Below, in pieces: positions 6,155 to 9,350 of a stretch of 9,350 nucleotides of DNA. A model generated the notes under the pieces. The model did not search any database and was not told where the DNA came from. It saw only the letters and a program-made list of their open reading frames with translations. Each line of letters opens with the position of its first letter. Within the stretch, counting starts at the first letter, position 1. The stretch comes from Oscillospiraceae bacterium (GTDB taxonomy: Bacteria > Bacillota > Clostridia > UMGS1883): positions 1-9,350 of the forward strand of contig JAFLUQ010000089.1 in the NCBI GenBank assembly GCA_022508735.1, written 5' to 3'. The position numbers and the translations under genes were made by a program.

Positions 6155-6688
6155 ATGAATATTATCGGTCATTTTAAAACCATAACATCACATAAGCTGA
6201 TGGTCATGCGCTACTGCTTCCGGGTGGGGCTTTATTGGCGGGGACTCATGCACGACCTCTCAAAGTACACGCCCACGGAGTTCATTCCCGGCGCCAAGTA
6301 TTATCAGGGCAACCGCAGCCCCAACAACGCCGAGCGTGAGGATAAGGGCTACAGCACGGCCTGGCTCCACCACAAGGGCAGAAACAGGCATCATCTTGAA
6401 TACTGGACGGACTATGCCCTTGGGGACGACAAACGTATTGTTCCCGTTGAAATGCCGAAAATATATGTGGCGGAAATGCTTTGCGACCGGATCGCCGCCA
6501 GCCGCATATATAAAAAGGAGGCCTATACTGACGCCTCGCCCTACGAGTATTTCATGCGCTCTAAGGAGCAGAATGTTATTCACCCTAAAACAAAGGAGCT
6601 GCTTCTTAAGCTCCTTATTATGCTTAAGGACGAGGGTGAAGACGCCACGCTCGAATATGTAAAACGTGAGCTTGTAAAGAAAAAATAA
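6155..6688 (+). CDS. DUF5662 family protein
   Basis: This 177-residue protein resembles the uncharacterised DUF5662 family of bacteria and phages. The features seen are a small helical protein with LMHDLSKYTPTEF (31-43), LHHKGRNRHHLEYW (71-84) and YVAEMLCDRIAAS (104-116), followed by a basic C-terminus ending in three lysines. The spacing of His13, His33-Asp34, His79/80 and Asp111 is reminiscent of HD-type metal phosphohydrolases. That is an inference, not an established function. No signal peptide or membrane segment is present. The ATG is 4 nt after the Nif3-family stop with only a weak GAGG (6142-6145), so it is probably translated by coupling as the last gene of the trmK operon. No terminator is visible after it. 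Confidence 0.82.
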   Translation: MNIIGHFKTITSHKLMVMRYCFRVGLYWRGLMHDLSKYTPTEFIPGAKYYQGNRSPNNAEREDKGYSTAWLHHKGRNRHHLEYWTDYALGDDKRIVPVEMPKIYVAEMLCDRIAASRIYKKEAYTDASPYEYFMRSKEQNVIHPKTKELLLKLLIMLKDEGEDATLEYVKRELVKKK

Positions 6689-6709
6689 TATTTAATATAC
6701 AAAATGGTA

Positions 6710-6738
6710 TTTACTTTTTCGTTAATCTGATGTAAAAT
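6710..6738 (+). promoter_or_regulatory. Probable promoter for the M13 peptidase gene
   Basis: TTTACT (6710-6715, 4 of 6), a 17-bp spacer and TAAAAT (6733-6738, 5 of 6) form a moderate sigma-A promoter. A 12-bp AT palindrome AAAATATATTTT (6740-6751) covers the inferred start. Because no terminator separates this gene from the trmK operon, read-through could also supply it. Confidence 0.5.
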
Positions 6739-6758
6739 TAAAATATATTTTGATTCCG

Positions 6759-6764
6759 AAGGAG
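6759..6764 (+). promoter_or_regulatory. Ribosome binding site deciding the M13 peptidase start
   Basis: AAGGAG lies 8 nt before the ATG at 6773. The in-frame GTG at 6764 starts inside this site and is not a usable start. Confidence 0.85.
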
Positions 6765-6772
6765 TGAACCAT

Positions 6773-9280
6773 ATGTTCAATAAAAGGAAGATCGCGGCTC
6801 TGCTTGCGCCTGTAATGCTGCTTTCGTCGGTTCCGGCCTTTTCCGCCGCCGACGATGCGGCCTCGCGCCAGGCCGCGATTTATGAATTTGTGACCGCTGT
6901 TGGAGAAAACAGCTTCTCCGGCACCGCGGCCGACCTCTCGGCCTATGCCGACGGAGCTGCCGTAGATGAGCGGTATAAATCAGCGGTGGCCCTCGCCGTC
7001 GGTAACGGACTGATAAAGGGCTATGATGACAATTCCATCCGCCCGGAAAACACAATAACCCGCCTCGAAGCGCTTATAATACTCGGCCGCTGTCTGCCGG
7101 GCATCGACGCGGTGCGCGGCTCCACAGACTTCACCGACGTGCCCGAATGGGCCGAGGCCGAGATCGACAGACTTTACCGCGCCGGGCTTGTGAACGGCTA
7201 CGGAAACGGCTTGCTCGGAGCCGACGACAACATCACCTTCTCGCAGCTCGCACTGCTGACCGAGCGCGTAAGGTCGGCAGGCGCCAAAGCTCCCGATCTC
7301 GAGCCGGGCCTTAAGGACGACTTCTATTCCACGGTGAACGCCGAATACTTAGCGAACACCGTCCTTGAAAGCGGTGAGCTTTCCGCCTCTTATATGGATA
7401 CAATAGCAAAAACCGTGAACGACAGACTGAATCAAATAAGCCTTGACATCGTGGCCGACCATAATGCAGGGCTTATCCCCTACGACGACGCCATGGACGA
7501 CGAAGCGGCCAAGCTCTACAAGCTGGCGCTCGAAAGCGATCGCAGCAGCGACACAGACCTTGGGCAGCTCAAGGTTCTGCTCCGCAAGGTCATGTCTTCT
7601 GACGATGTGAACGGCCTGGCCATAGTGAACGGCGAGCTCATCCGTGACTACGGCGTGAGCGTGCTTTTCAGCGTTGGTATCCCCTATGCCGAGCGCAGCA
7701 AAAACGTGCGCACCTCCTTCGGCATTCAAATACAGTATCTGGGCACCGGATATAACCGCGGCATCTGGGAGGAAGTGGACGGTTCCCGCGAAAGCTACAC
7801 AAAGTATATCTACCGGCTGATGACCCTCATGAAGGACGTTCTGGAATTTCCCGTCACCGAGGATTTTGCCCGCCGTGTGACGGATATGCAGATCGAGATC
7901 GAAAAATCCGCCCCGACCCTCAGGGAGAAAATTCTGCAAAGCCGCGACGCCGCCCCTGACAGCGATAATAAAGATGATGATAACCGCTTCACCTACAGAG
8001 AGCTGCGTCTCCGCTACAGCGAAGACCGTGACGACGAGCTTCGGCACGACTTTCACAACAATGAGCTTGCTCAGTCGCCTATAACAAACACGCTCAAAAC
8101 CATCAATGAAAGAGCCGATCAGGATACAAAGACGAAATACGTCATTCCTTACCCCGAATATATGGATAAGGCCATAGATATGCTCTATGACGCCGATCCT
8201 GACGTTATAAAGGCCATAGGCTGCATAAATCTGCTTGAGGCCTATATGTCCTTCCTGCCCCGCCCATACAGGGACGCACGTGCCCAGTTCTCCCGCGATA
8301 TACTCGGCGGCGGCGAAATCGAGACCAGTGCGGACTATGCCACAGGCATGGCCACCGCGCTGTACGCCGAAAGCTACGAAAAACGCTACCTTGCCAAGTA
8401 CGGCTCGGAGGCTGAAACTGAGGCCGCCAAGGCCCTCACCGAAGAGATTCTTGACGGCTTCCGCGAGAAGCTCAGAAGCAGCAGCTATTTTTCCCACACT
8501 ACTGCTTCAAAGGCCATTGAAAAGCTCGACAAAATGACCTCAAAAATCGCCGAGGTTGAGCGTTCCGTGGGGGACGATGAGCGCTACCTCATTATATCTT
8601 CAAAGAATACGATGATCGACTTGGGTATCTCGCTGAATCGCGCAGGCAACTCCCTCTACCGCAGAATAAATGCCGCCTCGCCCTGTTATACCGTGAACGC
8701 AAGCTATGACCGCTATCGGAACAGCTTCAGCGTGTATGCCGGATTGATAGAGGCTCCGTACTACAGCGAATCTCTCACCGAGGAAGAATTGCTGGCAGGG
8801 CTCGGCTTCGTCATAGCCCACGAGATCTCTCACGCCCTTGACGAAAGCGGAAGTCTTTACAACTCCACAGGCATATACGGCAAATGGTGGGACGATTCGG
8901 ACCGTGCGGCTTTTACTGCAAAGGCACGCAAGCTGGCCGAGATCTACTCCGGCCATCAGAGTGCCGTCAATAATAACATTGACGGCGAGCTGACCAGCGA
9001 CGAAAATATTGCCGACATCATGGCTATGGACTGCATACTCACCATTGCAAAGGAGAAAAATCTCGACCTTGACGCTCTGTTCAGGGCCTACGCCCAGAAC
9101 TGGGCGGAAGTGCGTTCCTCACGCTATGACCGCTACTGCACCAAATTTGATACGCACTCCGACGGCAAGACCCGCGTTAACGCCGTATTATCCAATTTCG
9201 ACGAATTTTATGAGACATATGGTATAACTGAGGGCGACGGAATGTATGTTGCACCGGGAAATCGAATAAAGTTCATATAG
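6773..9280 (+). CDS. Secreted M13 (neprilysin-like) zinc metallopeptidase with N-terminal SLH repeats
   Basis: A cell-surface zinc endopeptidase of 835 residues. Signal peptide: basic KRK, hydrophobic core, likely cleavage near residues 24-26. Two SLH repeats follow (about 53-106 with GLIKGYDDNSIRPENTITR, and 119-167 with FTDVPEWAEAEIDRLY), preceded by what looks like half a repeat (about 30-45). They should bind cell-wall polymer. The M13 N-terminal domain opens at DDFYSTVNAEYL (182-193), matching the usual DDFYxxVN start. The catalytic domain is complete: substrate-binding NASY (642-645), HEISH (683-687) with His683, Glu684 and His687, ENIAD (744-748) with the third zinc ligand Glu744, and HSDGKTR with His795 and Arg801 at the neprilysin His711/Arg717 spacing. 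The end, MYVAPGNRIKFI, replaces the CxVW ending of animal enzymes. Few cysteines are present, unlike animal homologues. Natural substrates are unknown; peptide processing or nutrient peptide breakdown is plausible. Confidence 0.95.
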   Translation: MFNKRKIAALLAPVMLLSSVPAFSAADDAASRQAAIYEFVTAVGENSFSGTAADLSAYADGAAVDERYKSAVALAVGNGLIKGYDDNSIRPENTITRLEALIILGRCLPGIDAVRGSTDFTDVPEWAEAEIDRLYRAGLVNGYGNGLLGADDNITFSQLALLTERVRSAGAKAPDLEPGLKDDFYSTVNAEYLANTVLESGELSASYMDTIAKTVNDRLNQISLDIVADHNAGLIPYDDAMDDEAAKLYKLALESDRSSDTDLGQLKVLLRKVMSSDDVNGLAIVNGELIRDYGVSVLFSVGIPYAERSKNVRTSFGIQIQYLGTGYNRGIWEEVDGSRESYTKYIYRLMTLMKDVLEFPVTEDFARRVTDMQIEIEKSAPTLREKILQSRDAAPDSDNKDDDNRFTYRELRLRYSEDRDDELRHDFHNNELAQSPITNTLKTINERADQDTKTKYVIPYPEYMDKAIDMLYDADPDVIKAIGCINLLEAYMSFLPRPYRDARAQFSRDILGGGEIETSADYATGMATALYAESYEKRYLAKYGSEAETEAAKALTEEILDGFREKLRSSSYFSHTTASKAIEKLDKMTSKIAEVERSVGDDERYLIISSKNTMIDLGISLNRAGNSLYRRINAASPCYTVNASYDRYRNSFSVYAGLIEAPYYSESLTEEELLAGLGFVIAHEISHALDESGSLYNSTGIYGKWWDDSDRAAFTAKARKLAEIYSGHQSAVNNNIDGELTSDENIADIMAMDCILTIAKEKNLDLDALFRAYAQNWAEVRSSRYDRYCTKFDTHSDGKTRVNAVLSNFDEFYETYGITEGDGMYVAPGNRIKFI

Positions 9281-9350
9281 GGAGTGTAAAAAAAATCGCT
9301 TTGTAGTGTGGAGGCACAGGGGCCGGCCGAAAAAATCGTGCAGAACGGAC
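9281..9350. other. Right-edge spacer with no recognised gene
   Basis: No gene start or terminator is recognisable. A GGAGTG and a GGAGG occur, but neither has a start codon at useful distance. AAAAAATCG appears twice (9290-9298 and 9330-9338), 40 bp apart, and GGCCGGCC (9321-9328) is a GC palindrome. The peptidase terminator, if any, lies beyond the window. Confidence 0.5.

Noticed and set aside
7349..8497. Long open frame of 382 codons on the minus strand, opposite the M13 peptidase
   Set aside because: The plus strand encodes a protein with all M13 landmarks. The antisense frame is open because of GC-biased third codon positions, and its product shows no recognisable domain.
9281..9350. 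Possible start of another gene after the peptidase
   Set aside because: The GGAGTG and GGAGG motifs are not followed by a start codon at a workable distance with an open frame.

Overview
The window looks like chromosomal DNA from a Gram-positive, Clostridia-type Firmicute, probably gut-associated. The evidence is the strong AAGGAG/GGAGG Shine-Dalgarno sites, the sigma-A promoters with 17-bp spacers, an archaeal-type (ProS3) prolyl-tRNA synthetase, a lipoprotein with a Gram-positive-style signal, and a secreted protease with S-layer homology (SLH) repeats. Coding regions are moderately GC-rich and intergenic regions are very AT-rich. The genus cannot be read from the sequence.

Layout. Positions 1-229 hold no convincing gene. 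They contain a run of hairpins at the left edge, a terminator-like stem (107-134) and a 12-bp inverted repeat (87-98 / 190-201). A minus-strand gene (230-1513) encodes an unrecognised four-helix membrane protein with a long charged cytoplasmic tail. Divergent from it is proS (1689-3128), which has its own promoter and a strong terminator (3148-3178). A minus-strand lipoprotein gene (3185-4534) converges on proS. It appears to join a DUF3472-type domain to a C-terminal LprI/DUF1311-like domain. Divergent from the lipoprotein is a tight plus-strand operon with a perfect-consensus promoter: trmK (4713-5393), a Nif3-family gene (5377-6150) and a DUF5662-family gene (6155-6688). After 84 bp comes a large secreted M13 (neprilysin-like) zinc metallopeptidase with SLH repeats (6773-9280). 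The last 70 bases hold no recognisable gene start.

Functionally the window mixes translation housekeeping (ProS, TrmK) with conserved proteins of unclear role (Nif3, DUF5662) and cell-surface proteins (membrane protein, lipoprotein, SLH peptidase). It does not read as one dedicated system, and there is no CRISPR array, toxin-antitoxin pair, phage gene or transposase. The most notable points are the lipoprotein's domain pairing and the inverted repeats around its promoter. The two minus-strand genes share an identical promoter (TTGCTT, 17 bp, TATAAT), each with a GTATA-type palindrome near the transcription start, so they may share a regulator. Three genes carry the same AAGGAGTGA ribosome site, in which a GTG inside the site creates a false upstream start. 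The starts given here are the ATG codons.
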